Source: CALINF01 sp039990395 (GTDB lineage Bacteria; Pseudomonadota; Gammaproteobacteria; Pseudomonadales; Halieaceae). From it: 64,000 bases of DNA. The notes under the pieces were generated by a model that worked only from the letters and a program-made list of their open reading frames with translations, had not been told where the DNA came from and ran no database searches. The stretch is from the NCBI GenBank assembly GCA_039990395.1, contig JBDXFZ010000146.1, forward strand, positions 186,001 to 250,000, read 5' to 3'. Each line of letters begins with the position of its first letter. Within the stretch, counting starts at the first letter, position 1. A program made the translations under genes and the position numbers. Shown here one piece after another: positions 34,159-43,167 of the stretch.

Positions 34159-34950
34159 CTAGGTGCCAGTGAAGGCAGGTTTTCGCTTGTCGACAAATGC
34201 CGATAATGCTTCAACGGTGTCTTTGCTGACCAGCATGCATTCCTTCTCCTTTTGAATGCCGTAGTCCAATGTGGCTTCTACTGCCTGGCGAAGGAGCCGA
34301 TTGATGGTTAGCTTTGTCCCCTCAATTGCCATGCGCGGCCCGTTGGCCATTCGTGTCGCAGTTTCTTGGGCACGTGTCATCAGTAGGTCAGCAGGTACAA
34401 CGTGGCGTATCAGGCCAATATCCTTTGCTTCTGCGGCTGTTAGCCGGTCACCGGTGAGCAAAAACTCCTTTGCATTGTTGATGCCCAGAAGTAGTGGCCA
34501 GATAGCTGCTCCACCATCACCGGCGACATAGCCAGCCGTTACATGGGTATCAGCGAAAACGGCATTTTCAGATGCGATGACAAAATCGCAGAACAAAGCC
34601 AGCGTTGAACCAAGTCCCATCGCATACCCATTTACAGCTGCAATGATTGGCTGAGGGACTTCGAGGATGTCCATGATGATCTTATGGCCTTCTTCCGTCA
34701 TGGCGTCTATCTGCTCTCGATTCATGCTGAGTCCATGCTTAAGATCACCTCCCGCACAAAAGGCAGTCCCAGCGCCGGTCAAGATCACAGCTCTGGTTAG
34801 TTTGTCTTGTGCGATGTCGGCAAAGACGCGCGAGAGCTCTTTGTGCAGATACTGATCTGTTGCATTGCGCGCGTCCGGCCTGTTCAGTGTTACCGTCAGG
34901 ACGCCTTCACTGCGATCAAACTTTATGAATTCGTAGTCTGAGTAGGTCAT
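34159..34950 (-). CDS. enoyl-CoA hydratase/isomerase family protein
   Basis: A 263-residue crotonase. The oxyanion-hole segments are AFCAGGDLKHG (about residue 62) and the GYAMGLGS helix (about 110). VAGDGGAAIWPLLLG occupies the region that usually holds the second catalytic acid, with Asp rather than Glu apparent there. It would hydrate or isomerise a CoA-thioester intermediate. It lies 147 bases downstream of the hot-dog gene on the same strand and may belong to that operon. Confidence 0.9.
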   Translation of the reverse strand: MTYSDYEFIKFDRSEGVLTVTLNRPDARNATDQYLHKELSRVFADIAQDKLTRAVILTGAGTAFCAGGDLKHGLSMNREQIDAMTEEGHKIIMDILEVPQPIIAAVNGYAMGLGSTLALFCDFVIASENAVFADTHVTAGYVAGDGGAAIWPLLLGINNAKEFLLTGDRLTAAEAKDIGLIRHVVPADLLMTRAQETATRMANGPRMAIEGTKLTINRLLRQAVEATLDYGIQKEKECMLVSKDTVEALSAFVDKRKPAFTGT

Positions 34951-35097
34951 GCTAAGTTACTCCTTGAGAATCATTGTGCTAGCCAAAAGCTAATTGCACT
35001 GCTCTATTGTTGATCAAGTATGGAAATACGGTGATTGCGCCTAAAACTCGAAGCGATAGTCTTGTGCTCACCACATGCGCAGCGGCGAGCTGTCGAT

Positions 35098-35559
35098 CTA
35101 CAGTGGCCAATAGCGGACAATAAAATTCCCCAGGGTGACCGGTTGGTCATTGCCTGCTACGAACCACTCAAAGTCATAGTAAACGGCAAATCCTTTCTCG
35201 CGCACGTCGACTTTTTGGGTCGTAAACCTCAGTGTCAGCTGGTCGCCTGCCTTTACTGGCCTTAAGATGCGAAATCGATCCGAGCCAAGAAAGAGAGCGC
35301 GTAGGCCTTGTAGCTCTACATTCTCAAAGTACACCGAATGTATGAGAGACAGTGTGAACATTCCGGGTGCCACAATGGTACCGAAATCCGACGCTGCGCA
35401 GCGCTCCTCGTCGAAGTGAAACCAATCCAATTGATTTACTGAGCGGCAAAACTGCTGAATCATCTCTTTCGATGCAGTGAGCGGCGGAGAAGTAAAAAGC
35501 GGTTGTCCCTCTCTGGCCAGAAAGTCGCTCAGGCCGGTAACAATAAGTTTGTCGCCCAT
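35098..35559 (-). CDS. MaoC-like hot-dog protein
   Basis: A 153-residue hot-dog fold protein (VNQLDWFHFDEERC, FGTIVAPGMFTLSLI, FRILRPVKAGDQLTLRF). The usual R-hydratase pattern D-x-x-x-x-H is seen as DWFHFD, with the following VAPGM loop at the acyl-binding tunnel. It probably hydrates an enoyl-CoA. The ATG overlaps the RidA stop by one base (TAATG), showing coupling. Confidence 0.8.
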   Translation of the reverse strand: MGDKLIVTGLSDFLAREGQPLFTSPPLTASKEMIQQFCRSVNQLDWFHFDEERCAASDFGTIVAPGMFTLSLIHSVYFENVELQGLRALFLGSDRFRILRPVKAGDQLTLRFTTQKVDVREKGFAVYYDFEWFVAGNDQPVTLGNFIVRYWPL

Positions 35560-36050
35560 TACTTAAAATAAACCTCAGCTTCAATCTCTACCGACATGCC
35601 CATAGGTAGAGAAACCATTCCGACCGCGCTGCGGGAATGAGCAGCTACATCTTCGGGAAAAACCTGATTTATCAGGTCGGAGAAGGCGTCGATGACTGGT
35701 GTTTGTTTCACGAAATCGTCAGTGCAGTTGACCATGCCAAATACGCGGCCCCAGGCAGTAATCCTATCGAGGGATCCAAGCTCCTTCTTGAGGCTGCTCA
35801 GAATGGCTAGCGCCGTAAGATGAGAGGCCTTGATAGCTTCCTCGAGGTCGAGGTCCTTGCCTACTTTGCCAAATAAGGGAAGAGCCAGAGTCCCATCACT
35901 GTTGATTGGCCCATGACCGGAGGTAAGTGCGCGATCCCCTATAGTTCTCACAAAGGGAAACTTGGCGACAATGTTTGGTGGTAACTGAAGAGGTGCCGGT
36001 AGTGCCATGCCTAGTGATTCAAGTTTCTCGACGACAGAATCATTGCTCAT
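35559..36050 (-). CDS. RidA/YjgF-family protein
   Basis: A 163-residue Rid protein from the ATG at 36050 (AAGGAAAA upstream). The active-site arginine that binds carboxylates is conserved in SRSAVGMVSLP, followed by SVEIEAEVYF. RidA-type proteins hydrolyse reactive enamines and imines to ketones. This version is longer than E. coli RidA by an N-terminal extension (VVEKLESLGMALPAP). It lies 10 bases after an FMN dehydrogenase gene, whose product could be the source of its substrate. Confidence 0.87.
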   Translation of the reverse strand: MSNDSVVEKLESLGMALPAPLQLPPNIVAKFPFVRTIGDRALTSGHGPINSDGTLALPLFGKVGKDLDLEEAIKASHLTALAILSSLKKELGSLDRITAWGRVFGMVNCTDDFVKQTPVIDAFSDLINQVFPEDVAAHSRSAVGMVSLPMGMSVEIEAEVYFK

Positions 36051-36060
36051 AGTGTTTTCC

Positions 36061-37230
36061 TTAGCTATTTGGGTTGTGGAGTATTGAGGCATTGTTAACC
36101 TGATCCAACGATGACGCCCCCATGAAAATCATACTTCTTTCTACCTCACTGCGTAGCAGTTGTAGTGCCCGCTCAACGCCTGGCTGTCCGCCTGCTGCGA
36201 GGCCATAGCAGTACAGGCGTGAGCCTGTGCACGCGGTAGCGCCTAACGCAATAGCTTTGAGGATATCGGTGCCTCTGCGTATTCCCGAGTCAAGAATAAC
36301 TTCCACCTGTGATCCTACCTCATCGACAACAGCCGGCAGCATGTCCAAAGTAGCAGGTGCGGTGTCAAAGTGCCGAGCTCCCTGATTGGAAAGAATAACC
36401 GCTGACACACCCGCGTCGACCGCGGCGCGCATATCTGCAACAGCCACAAGCCCCTTTACTGCGAATGGGCCGTCCCACTGTTCTCGCATCCAGGCCAGAT
36501 CGTCCCAGGTGATGTTGGTGATCAGCTGATTTGCCAGCCAGTTCATGTCTCGATCCGGTGATGTCATGTACTTGTCATATAGCCCAAAGCCGGGCGTGGG
36601 TACGGTACCAAAAGCCCATCGGGGTCTGCAGAGAATAGATGCCCAGGCTTTCATCGTGAAGGCTGGTGGGACCCCAAAGCCGCTGCGTGCATCGCGCTCT
36701 CGGTTACCATGTACGGGATTGTCTACAGTCACAATCAGTGCGTGGTAACCGGTATCCTTGGCCAATTGAATCATGTCAGCCATGACTTCGCGAGAACGGC
36801 ATGGCTGAAGCTGAAAGAAGCGGGGCCCATTGCTGGCTTCGCTGATGGCCTCGGGTCGAGTGTTAGTCCAGCCAGACATTGAATAAGCAGTGCCGCAGCT
36901 GTGAGACGCTTTTGCTACTCCGATTTCTCCGTGGCGATGCAGGAACTTGAGGCCCCCAGCTGGGCCCGTAAAAAATGGCCATTCAATACGCTGGCCCAAT
37001 ACGGTAGTTGAGGCGTCAACACTTTCAACGCCGCTGCAGTAGCGTGGTTGCAAGCAATATTGGTTGAACGCGTGTGTATTGGCCGTGAGTGTAGTTTCAT
37101 CATCTGAACCACCATCAACATGATCAAAAATTGGAAATGGCAACGCTTTCTTGGCGGCCTGACGCAGGTCACCGATGTTGTGACACTTGCGAAGCTTGCG
37201 CGAGAAGCGTGTGTCCGATGGTTGGCTCAT
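36061..37230 (-). CDS. FMN-dependent alpha-hydroxy acid dehydrogenase family, variant active site
   Basis: A 389-residue TIM-barrel flavoprotein from the ATG at 37230; in-frame starts further upstream add a Cys/Arg-rich stretch unlike the family. FMN-site segments are visible: PFFTGPAGGLK, VKGLVAVADMRAAVDAG, ILDSGIRRGTDILKAIALGA. The loop that normally reads SNHGxRQ(L)D with the catalytic histidine here reads SNQGARHFD; Gln283 replaces the base, although a His lies three residues on. Family members oxidise 2-hydroxy acids such as lactate or mandelate. With the His lost, the substrate may differ (for example an amine), which would explain the following RidA gene. Confidence 0.88.
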   Translation of the reverse strand: MSQPSDTRFSRKLRKCHNIGDLRQAAKKALPFPIFDHVDGGSDDETTLTANTHAFNQYCLQPRYCSGVESVDASTTVLGQRIEWPFFTGPAGGLKFLHRHGEIGVAKASHSCGTAYSMSGWTNTRPEAISEASNGPRFFQLQPCRSREVMADMIQLAKDTGYHALIVTVDNPVHGNRERDARSGFGVPPAFTMKAWASILCRPRWAFGTVPTPGFGLYDKYMTSPDRDMNWLANQLITNITWDDLAWMREQWDGPFAVKGLVAVADMRAAVDAGVSAVILSNQGARHFDTAPATLDMLPAVVDEVGSQVEVILDSGIRRGTDILKAIALGATACTGSRLYCYGLAAGGQPGVERALQLLRSEVERSMIFMGASSLDQVNNASILHNPNS

Positions 37231-37374
37231 ACAGGATCTCTGATTGCATCTGTTTCTGGTAGCGATTGTCGCGCACGGCCCGGGTTGTGGCCTTGTCAAA
37301 TCAAGTAGATTTGGTGTCGGCTGCCTGACTGAGCATATTCCTACTTTGATAATGCGGCGTGTTCCGCACCTGAT

Positions 37375-38499
37375 ATGCTTAACAGGCTAATAAAGTTGGT
37401 GCCATCTATGTTCGACACTTATCTCTTTCGCGTTTTCATTATTCCTTCTTCCGTTTTTCTGTCGGTCGTCTTCGGCGGCTCCTATGGCACTGGGCGCGAA
37501 GTCATGGAGTTCATCAGTCGGCACGGGCCTGTGGGCGGCCTTATCGCTGTAGCGGCGGTGGTTGTTACCTATAGTTTTCTGCTGTTTGCCACATTCGAAC
37601 TGGCGCGCAAGTTTAACCAGTTTGAGTACCGCGGTTTTTTCCAGAAGTTGCTGGGGCGATTCTGGTTTTTGTATGAAGTTGTGATCCTGCTGGGTATGTT
37701 GATTACCCTTGCGGTTTGCACAACAGCATCTGGAGCGATTGCCGACTCAAGATTTGGCCTGCCAGCTTGGGTGGGTAGTGCGGCGCTATTGGCGATTGTG
37801 TTTGTGCTGACCTATCAAGGCAGGGCGCTGGTAGAGAAGACCATGATAGTCGCTGTACTCGGTCTGGGATTGCTTCTGGTGGCATTGCTTGTGCAGCTAG
37901 CGGGAGAGCCGGCGCAGCGAATACACGCATCATTTGTCAGCGAACCTGTTAACTGGGAGGCGTGGCAGGGTGGTGTTCAGTACGCATTGGTCAATGGTGG
38001 TTTCATCCCATTGCTATTGTATTGCGCCAGAGGAGTTCAAACTCGCTCACAGGCTGGTTTCGCGGCAGTGTGCGCGGCGTCGGTTGCGGTTGTGCCGGGG
38101 TTGATATTCCACTACGGGTTCATGAGCCAGTTCCCAGCGATTGTTGAGGCGGAGTTGCCCGCTTATCATATTATGAGTACGGTAGGCTCCAGCCTTTTGC
38201 TCGATATGTATGTTGTTGTTTTGTTTATGCTTATTGCGCAGACAGGGGTAGGGATGCTGCAAGGCTTTCTCGAACGAATTGATAGTTGGCATACAGGCCG
38301 ATTCGGGAAGCCACTGAATCATTTGGGGCACGGTACTGTAGCCGTGGGCATGGTAGTCACCAGCATGGCATTGAGCAGTCTGGGTATCATTGCTCTCATC
38401 CTCACCGGTTATACGTTTTTGGCATTGAGCTTTATCCTGGTTTTCGCGGTGCCACTAATGACACGGGGGATGTGGCTTATCTATAAGCCTGCTCAATAA
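37375..38499 (+). CDS. YkvI-type membrane protein (putative transporter)
   Basis: A 374-residue membrane protein with about 10 helices. GGSYGTGREVMEFI in the first helix breaks with glycines, as in APC/LeuT-fold transporters. It resembles the uncharacterised YkvI family. An ATG at 37408 is an alternative start. It is divergent from the FMN dehydrogenase operon and could supply that operon's substrate; the direction of transport is unknown. Confidence 0.75.
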   Translation: MLNRLIKLVPSMFDTYLFRVFIIPSSVFLSVVFGGSYGTGREVMEFISRHGPVGGLIAVAAVVVTYSFLLFATFELARKFNQFEYRGFFQKLLGRFWFLYEVVILLGMLITLAVCTTASGAIADSRFGLPAWVGSAALLAIVFVLTYQGRALVEKTMIVAVLGLGLLLVALLVQLAGEPAQRIHASFVSEPVNWEAWQGGVQYALVNGGFIPLLLYCARGVQTRSQAGFAAVCAASVAVVPGLIFHYGFMSQFPAIVEAELPAYHIMSTVGSSLLLDMYVVVLFMLIAQTGVGMLQGFLERIDSWHTGRFGKPLNHLGHGTVAVGMVVTSMALSSLGIIALILTGYTFLALSFILVFAVPLMTRGMWLIYKPAQ

Positions 38500-38612
38500 T
38501 TCCGGTCGCTCAACTTCCATGGCGCGCATATTCTGGTCGTGCGAACGCCCCTTGTTATTTCATGCCGCAGTATGGTGAAATCTCTGTCGTTACCCCCCAC
38601 AGATAGAGAGCT

Positions 38613-39623
38613 ATGCGCGCGGTTGAACATTCCACAATCGGTAGCATCGGTACCGTTATTGCTCAGACCATCGAGGGCTCTGGCCAGAACCCTGTTGCCA
38701 TGTTTGCTGAGGTAGGCTTGGACCTGGATAGCCTCCGAGATCCAAATGTACGCATTCCCTCTGCAACGATGCAGGCGTTGCTGCAGCTCGCTCAAGCGCG
38801 GTGCAACGATCCATTGTTTGGTCTCCATCTCGTCAAGTACATCCACCCGACTACGTTTTATTCTCTGGGCGTCTCAATGTACGCCAGTGAAACTCTGGGT
38901 GAATATTTGAATCGTTTCATTAAGTACTACCGCCTGATCACCACCAACGATTCGATATCAGCCAATCTTTCTAATGGCGTATTTGAGCTAAGAGAAACGC
39001 CTGAGCCCGACATGCAGCTTATCCCCATCCGGGTGGATGGCTTTATGGCGATGACTGTCCATACAGTGCGTTTAGCACTGCAGAGCGACTTTTATCCGCG
39101 CGCCATATCGCTCGCAAGGCCTCGTCCGGCGGGGTTGGAGTCGAAGTATGACGCTTTCTTTGGTTGCCCCGTTACCTTTGATGCCCCGGTGACAGCGCTG
39201 TCTATTGATGAAGCAGATTTGTCTAAAAGCCTGCCCAGCGCGAATCCGCAGTTGACTCAAATGTATGAGCAGCTGACGGTCGATTATCTTGAGAAAATTG
39301 ATCGAGCCGACTTTCCTGAACGTGTCTACAAAGAACTGGTGCGGCTGCTGCCGTCGGGCGTATCCGGTAAAGAGCAGGTGGCTCAGGCGCTGAATATGAG
39401 TACGCGTACGCTGTACAACAAGTTGGAAGCAGCTGAAACCACATTTCGGGAAGTGCTGGATGAAACCAGAAGAACTCTCGCTGAAGCATACATTCTACAG
39501 GATCTTCCCATATTCGAGATTGCCTATCTTATCGGCTTTTCTGACACAGCAAACTTCTCACGGGCGTTCAAAAAATGGACCGGCAAGTCGCCGATGGAGT
39601 TTAAGGATGGCGGCGGCGTCTGA
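38613..39623 (+). CDS. AraC-family regulator 1 (Arabinose_bd type)
   Basis: A 336-residue regulator. The N-terminal about 200 residues match the PF12625-like ligand domain (LFGLHLVKYIHPTTFYSLGV). The C-terminal AraC DNA-binding domain has QVAQALNMSTRTLYNKL and IAYLIGFSDTANFSRAFKKW. It lies 98 bases upstream of the acyl-CoA synthetase that heads the oxygenase/aldolase cluster, and is its most likely activator. Three more genes of the same architecture lie within 12 kb. Confidence 0.92.
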   Translation: MRAVEHSTIGSIGTVIAQTIEGSGQNPVAMFAEVGLDLDSLRDPNVRIPSATMQALLQLAQARCNDPLFGLHLVKYIHPTTFYSLGVSMYASETLGEYLNRFIKYYRLITTNDSISANLSNGVFELRETPEPDMQLIPIRVDGFMAMTVHTVRLALQSDFYPRAISLARPRPAGLESKYDAFFGCPVTFDAPVTALSIDEADLSKSLPSANPQLTQMYEQLTVDYLEKIDRADFPERVYKELVRLLPSGVSGKEQVAQALNMSTRTLYNKLEAAETTFREVLDETRRTLAEAYILQDLPIFEIAYLIGFSDTANFSRAFKKWTGKSPMEFKDGGGV

Positions 39624-39721
39624 CGGTTTGTCCTGACTAATCCCTTGCCCGTTTTAACATAGAGACGCCTCTATCACTGCTCTAGAGTGTTGGCCTGATG
39701 CTAAAACAGGGCTAGTACTTT

Positions 39722-41290
39722 ATGGCGACAAGCAGTCTCTATCATGGCAGTGGCTACTTTGACTTAATTCTGCAAGGGCTGAGGCGTTGGCCCGCGCGGG
39801 ATGCAATCGTAGACGCTCAGGGTTTGTCACTAACTTATGCCGAGCTTGAACAGCGCATATGGCGCACCGCGAAGGCGCTGCGTATCGCCGGCTTGAAAGC
39901 GGGTGACGGCGTTGCCCAGCTTGCTACCAATCGTGTCGACACTTTCGTGACCATGGCGGCAATACTTGCCAACGGCATGAGGTACACGCCCCTTCATCCC
40001 ATGGGTTCTTTGGATGATCAGTTATTTATTCTTGATGATGCCCGTATCAGCGCGCTGGTCGTGGACGTCCCCTATTTTGAACAGCGTGGAATCGAGTTGG
40101 CAGCCAAGGCATCTGCGTCTTTGATGGTTTTCACCCTAGGTGAGGCAGATTTTGGCTCGAGCCTGCCGCGCCAGGCAGAGCAACTGGACGTCGAAGTTTT
40201 GACTGGTTTACCGGGCTATGACGACATAGCCTGGGTCAGCTACACGGGCGGCACCACGGGTACGCCCAAGGGTGTGGTAATGACCCATGGCTCCATGGCG
40301 GCAAAAAGCCTGATTTCCATGGCGGAATGGCAATGGCCTGATGATATCCGCTACCTCGCGTCATCTCCTATCAGCCATGCTGCGGGTTTTCTTTTGATTC
40401 CCACTTTTTTGAATGGTGGCAAGGTCTACCTCACGGCTGGCTTTGATCCAGAGCAAGTATTGGACCTGGTCGAGCGGGAGCGCGTTAACACGTTGTTTCT
40501 TGTGCCCACGATGATCTATGTGTTGATGGATCACCCTCGGGCGGCTCGTGCCGACCTGTCCAGTATTGAGTCGATAATCTACGCATCTGCCCCCATGTCT
40601 CCCGCGCGGCTAAAAGAGGCGTTGGAGTTGTTTGGGCCGGTAATGATGCAATGCTACGGACAGACGGAATGTATTCATCTAACGATGATGCGCAAGGAAG
40701 AGCACACACTGGATAAGCCCCACCGCTTGGCCTCATGCGGAAGGCCGCCGGCAGGGGTGCACATGGTCTTGCTGAACGAAGAAGGCTTTGAGGTTGCCCC
40801 CGGAGAGATCGGCGAGGTCTGTATAAGAAGTCAGGCTGTGATGGCGGGCTATTGGGAGCGACCGGAGGAGTCGGCGGAAACCTTGCGCGGCGATTGGCTG
40901 CACACGGGCGATCTGGCTTATCAGGATGACGAAGGGTTCTACTATCTCGTTGACAGAGCAAAAGACATGATAATCAGCGGTGGCTTCAATGTTTATCCAC
41001 GTGAAATCGAGGATGTGCTGAGCGAGCATCCCGCCGTTGCACTGGCAGCGGTTTTTGGCGTGCCTGATGATAAGTGGGGGGAGAAGGTTGTCGCAGTCGT
41101 TACTCTGCGGCCAGGCGAAACGACAGATGCTGCCACTTTGATATCCCTCGTCAAAGACAAGAAAGGCGCCATCATGGCACCCAAGCGGGTGGATTTCGTG
41201 GAGTCACTCCCGCACACAGCGCTTGGCAAGACCGACAAGAAAGCACTGCGAAAACACTATTGGGGTGACCAGCGCAGAATGGTCAATTAG
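39722..41290 (+). CDS. acyl-CoA synthetase of the oxygenase/aldolase cluster
   Basis: A 522-residue adenylate-forming ligase. Motifs are VSYTGGTTGTPKGVVMTH (about residue 175), CYGQTE (about 318), DRAKDMIISGGFNVYPRE (about 410) and the terminal catalytic lysine in LPHTALGKTDKKAL (about 505). It should convert the pathway acid to its CoA ester, which the downstream PaaABC-type oxygenase would then attack. It precedes that operon by 92 bases, in which a strong palindrome sits at 41328. Confidence 0.92.
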   Translation: MATSSLYHGSGYFDLILQGLRRWPARDAIVDAQGLSLTYAELEQRIWRTAKALRIAGLKAGDGVAQLATNRVDTFVTMAAILANGMRYTPLHPMGSLDDQLFILDDARISALVVDVPYFEQRGIELAAKASASLMVFTLGEADFGSSLPRQAEQLDVEVLTGLPGYDDIAWVSYTGGTTGTPKGVVMTHGSMAAKSLISMAEWQWPDDIRYLASSPISHAAGFLLIPTFLNGGKVYLTAGFDPEQVLDLVERERVNTLFLVPTMIYVLMDHPRAARADLSSIESIIYASAPMSPARLKEALELFGPVMMQCYGQTECIHLTMMRKEEHTLDKPHRLASCGRPPAGVHMVLLNEEGFEVAPGEIGEVCIRSQAVMAGYWERPEESAETLRGDWLHTGDLAYQDDEGFYYLVDRAKDMIISGGFNVYPREIEDVLSEHPAVALAAVFGVPDDKWGEKVVAVVTLRPGETTDAATLISLVKDKKGAIMAPKRVDFVESLPHTALGKTDKKALRKHYWGDQRRMVN

Positions 41291-41327
41291 TAGAGCTGGC
41301 AGGACAAAAAGATGGATTGTTAAATAA

Positions 41328-41351
41328 AACATACTGTACAGTAGGTATGTT
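41328..41351. promoter_or_regulatory. nested palindrome upstream of the oxygenase operon
   Basis: AACATAC (41328-41334) and GTATGTT (41345-41351) are perfect 7-bp inverted arms 10 bases apart, and within them TACTGTACAGTA (41332-41343) is a perfect 12-bp palindrome. The element lies 32 bases before the PaaA-like start. It may be the operator for the TetR regulator encoded at 47815. A second copy was not found near other genes. Confidence 0.6.
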
Positions 41352-41382
41352 GAAATTTGGTATCACAGCGAAGGTAATAGGT

Positions 41383-42342
41383 ATGAACACAGCACAGGCC
41401 GTAGAGATGACTCCGGAGCAGGCAGCGGAAGAGGCGCTTCTGGCTCGTATCCAGTCCGGGGAATTGATTGAAGATATGGATGAGCTTACGCCCAGATATA
41501 AGGCGATATTGGAACGCACGCTGGAAATTGCGGCGCAGAGTGAAGTTACCGTACTAACCTGGGCCTACACGGGTTTTCGTGTGGCACCTGATATCGGTGC
41601 AAAAGTCGCTATTTGTGGAACCATTCAGGATGAAGTAGGCCACGCGCATCAGCAGGGCATGTTGTATGAACGTTTTGGCGTTGATATGCAGAAACTCGCG
41701 TTTGAGGCCGATCCCAACAAGTATTGGTCGCTGCCCATCATGGAGTTTCCCATCCGCAACTACGCGGAGTTTGTTGTGTCGCAGGCCTTTCTGGATCGAG
41801 CAGGCCGCTTTACAACTTGGGACCTGGAGCTCAATTGCAGCTTTGCCCCTTACCGCAGAACTCTGAAAAAGGTCAATTTTGAAGAGGCGTTTCATTTTCG
41901 TCACGGGGCGCTATGGACCAAATATTACTTCGATCAAAACGAAGAGACCAAACAGCTGGTAGAAGACGCTGTGCGATGGATTTTTCCATGGGGTTACCAC
42001 TGGTATGGGCGTCCCGATCATCTTAAGGGGCACCCGGATCAGTTGACCTACCAGGTCAGGCAGTGGAGTAACGACACTATGCGAGCCAAGTGGCTCAAAT
42101 CAGCCACCGACTTTGCTGAGCGCGCAGGACTGGATGTGCCTGCCAGATTCGATGAAGAGACTCAGGACTACGTCATTGACGGTATGCCATATCCCATGAC
42201 ATTCGATTCGGAAAAAATGGATTGGGAGTGGGAGGAGACAACCTGGGATCGCGCGATTGATAACTTCAAGCATGGAGGTCCCATGCGTCCGGCTTGCTAC
42301 GAACGCCTTCAACGAGAAGAGTGGGGCAATAAGTTGTGGTAA
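41383..42342 (+). CDS. PaaA-like catalytic subunit of a CoA-thioester oxygenase
   Basis: A 319-residue ferritin-like protein from the ATG at 41383 (AAGG eight bases upstream); the E. coli phenylacetyl-CoA epoxidase subunit PaaA is of similar length. Diiron-type ligands are visible as SEVTVLTW, IQDEVGHAHQQG (E-x-x-H) and NFEEAFHFRHG (second E-x-x-H). Together with PaaC- and PaaB-like partners it should insert oxygen into a CoA thioester ring. Sequence divergence, the altered operon order and the neighbouring aldolase genes suggest a substrate other than phenylacetyl-CoA. Confidence 0.85.
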   Translation: MNTAQAVEMTPEQAAEEALLARIQSGELIEDMDELTPRYKAILERTLEIAAQSEVTVLTWAYTGFRVAPDIGAKVAICGTIQDEVGHAHQQGMLYERFGVDMQKLAFEADPNKYWSLPIMEFPIRNYAEFVVSQAFLDRAGRFTTWDLELNCSFAPYRRTLKKVNFEEAFHFRHGALWTKYYFDQNEETKQLVEDAVRWIFPWGYHWYGRPDHLKGHPDQLTYQVRQWSNDTMRAKWLKSATDFAERAGLDVPARFDEETQDYVIDGMPYPMTFDSEKMDWEWEETTWDRAIDNFKHGGPMRPACYERLQREEWGNKLW

Positions 42343-42650
42343 GTGAATCGGCCGTTCGGGCTGCGCTGGATACTGTGATGGATCCACATATGAACGTTAG
42401 CTTGCCAGCCATGGGTATGGTCAGGCGAGTGGATATTAGTGATAGCGGCCTGGTGGATGTTGGCCTGGTGTTTCCCTGTGTCGGTTGTCCTGCTTGGGAT
42501 TTGATTCAGTCTGAGTTGAAGCAAACCGTGGGCACCGTCGCCGGCGTCACGCGGGTCAAGGTCAAGGTTGAGTGGCAGCACGAGTGGAATCGAAATGACA
42601 TAGCGGATGATGCGCGAATCATAGCCCGCGAACACGGATACTGTATTTAG
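42336..42650 (+). CDS. PaaD N-terminal domain as a free protein (MIP18/DUF59)
   Basis: A 104-residue MIP18-type metal-cluster maturation protein starting at GTG 42336, inside the last 7 bases of the PaaA-like gene. Conserved parts are DPHMNVSLPAMGMV, the cysteine loop FPCVGCPAWD and the C-terminal WNRNDIADDAR. Normal PaaD (about 165 residues) continues from here into a zinc ribbon. Here translation stops at GYCI, and the zinc ribbon is encoded separately at 42904. Confidence 0.85.
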   Translation: MVSESAVRAALDTVMDPHMNVSLPAMGMVRRVDISDSGLVDVGLVFPCVGCPAWDLIQSELKQTVGTVAGVTRVKVKVEWQHEWNRNDIADDARIIAREHGYCI

Positions 42651-42661
42651 GAGAGAAAACC

Positions 42662-42907
42662 ATGGGCCTAGTGAAAGCGAAAATACCGCTGCCTGTTACT
42701 ACCTACGACTATTACGAAGTCTTTGCACGCGAAGAGAGCGATGGGCCTTTGGCTCACATTGGTTGTCTTAGTGCGCCCAACGCCGAACTTGCTTTATCTC
42801 AGGCGAGGCTTATGTACTCAGAGAAACCCTGGGTAGAAATGTGCATGGTACGAAGAGATGACGTAGTACCCATAATCGCTCCAAACAATATTCTCGGCGC
42901 TGCGTGA
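42662..42907 (+). CDS. PaaB-like subunit
   Basis: An 81-residue PaaB-type protein (TYDYYEVFAREESDGPLAHIG, LSQARLMYSEKPW, MCMVRRDDVV), slightly shorter than E. coli PaaB. PaaB links PaaA-PaaC units and is needed for activity in vivo. It has a GGAGA ribosome site and ends overlapping the following gene by 4 bases (GTGA). Confidence 0.88.
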   Translation: MGLVKAKIPLPVTTYDYYEVFAREESDGPLAHIGCLSAPNAELALSQARLMYSEKPWVEMCMVRRDDVVPIIAPNNILGAA

Positions 42908-43131
42908 GCGATGACGTGAGTGACGAACCTGGAAAAGTGGGTTTTGGCCCACAGGAAGTGTTCGGGGATCTATACAACGAGCAGGTGGCTTGTCCTTGGT
43001 GTGAGTCGAAGCGTACTCAGGTAATCAGCCCATTTGGCGGCACCGTGTCGGAAATATCTATGAAGTGTGACGAATGCCATAGCACGTTTGGATGGATGAA
43101 ATGGGAAGGCAAGTTGCCCGGTGACGAATAA
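42904..43131 (+). CDS. PaaD C-terminal zinc-ribbon domain as a free protein
   Basis: A 75-residue protein starting at GTG 42904. It holds a four-cysteine ribbon (CPWCES ... KCDECHSTFGW) with the intervening ISPFGGTVSEI, which corresponds to the C-terminal ribbon of PaaD (S-x-FGST and C-x-x-C). The N-terminal GFGPQEVFGDLYNEQ is not part of usual PaaD and may be a new interaction segment with the PaaD N-domain or oxygenase. Confidence 0.8.
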   Translation: MSDDVSDEPGKVGFGPQEVFGDLYNEQVACPWCESKRTQVISPFGGTVSEISMKCDECHSTFGWMKWEGKLPGDE

Positions 43132-43167
43132 AGAAACAAGCAGAGATTAGAGAGTGAGGTTATTCCG

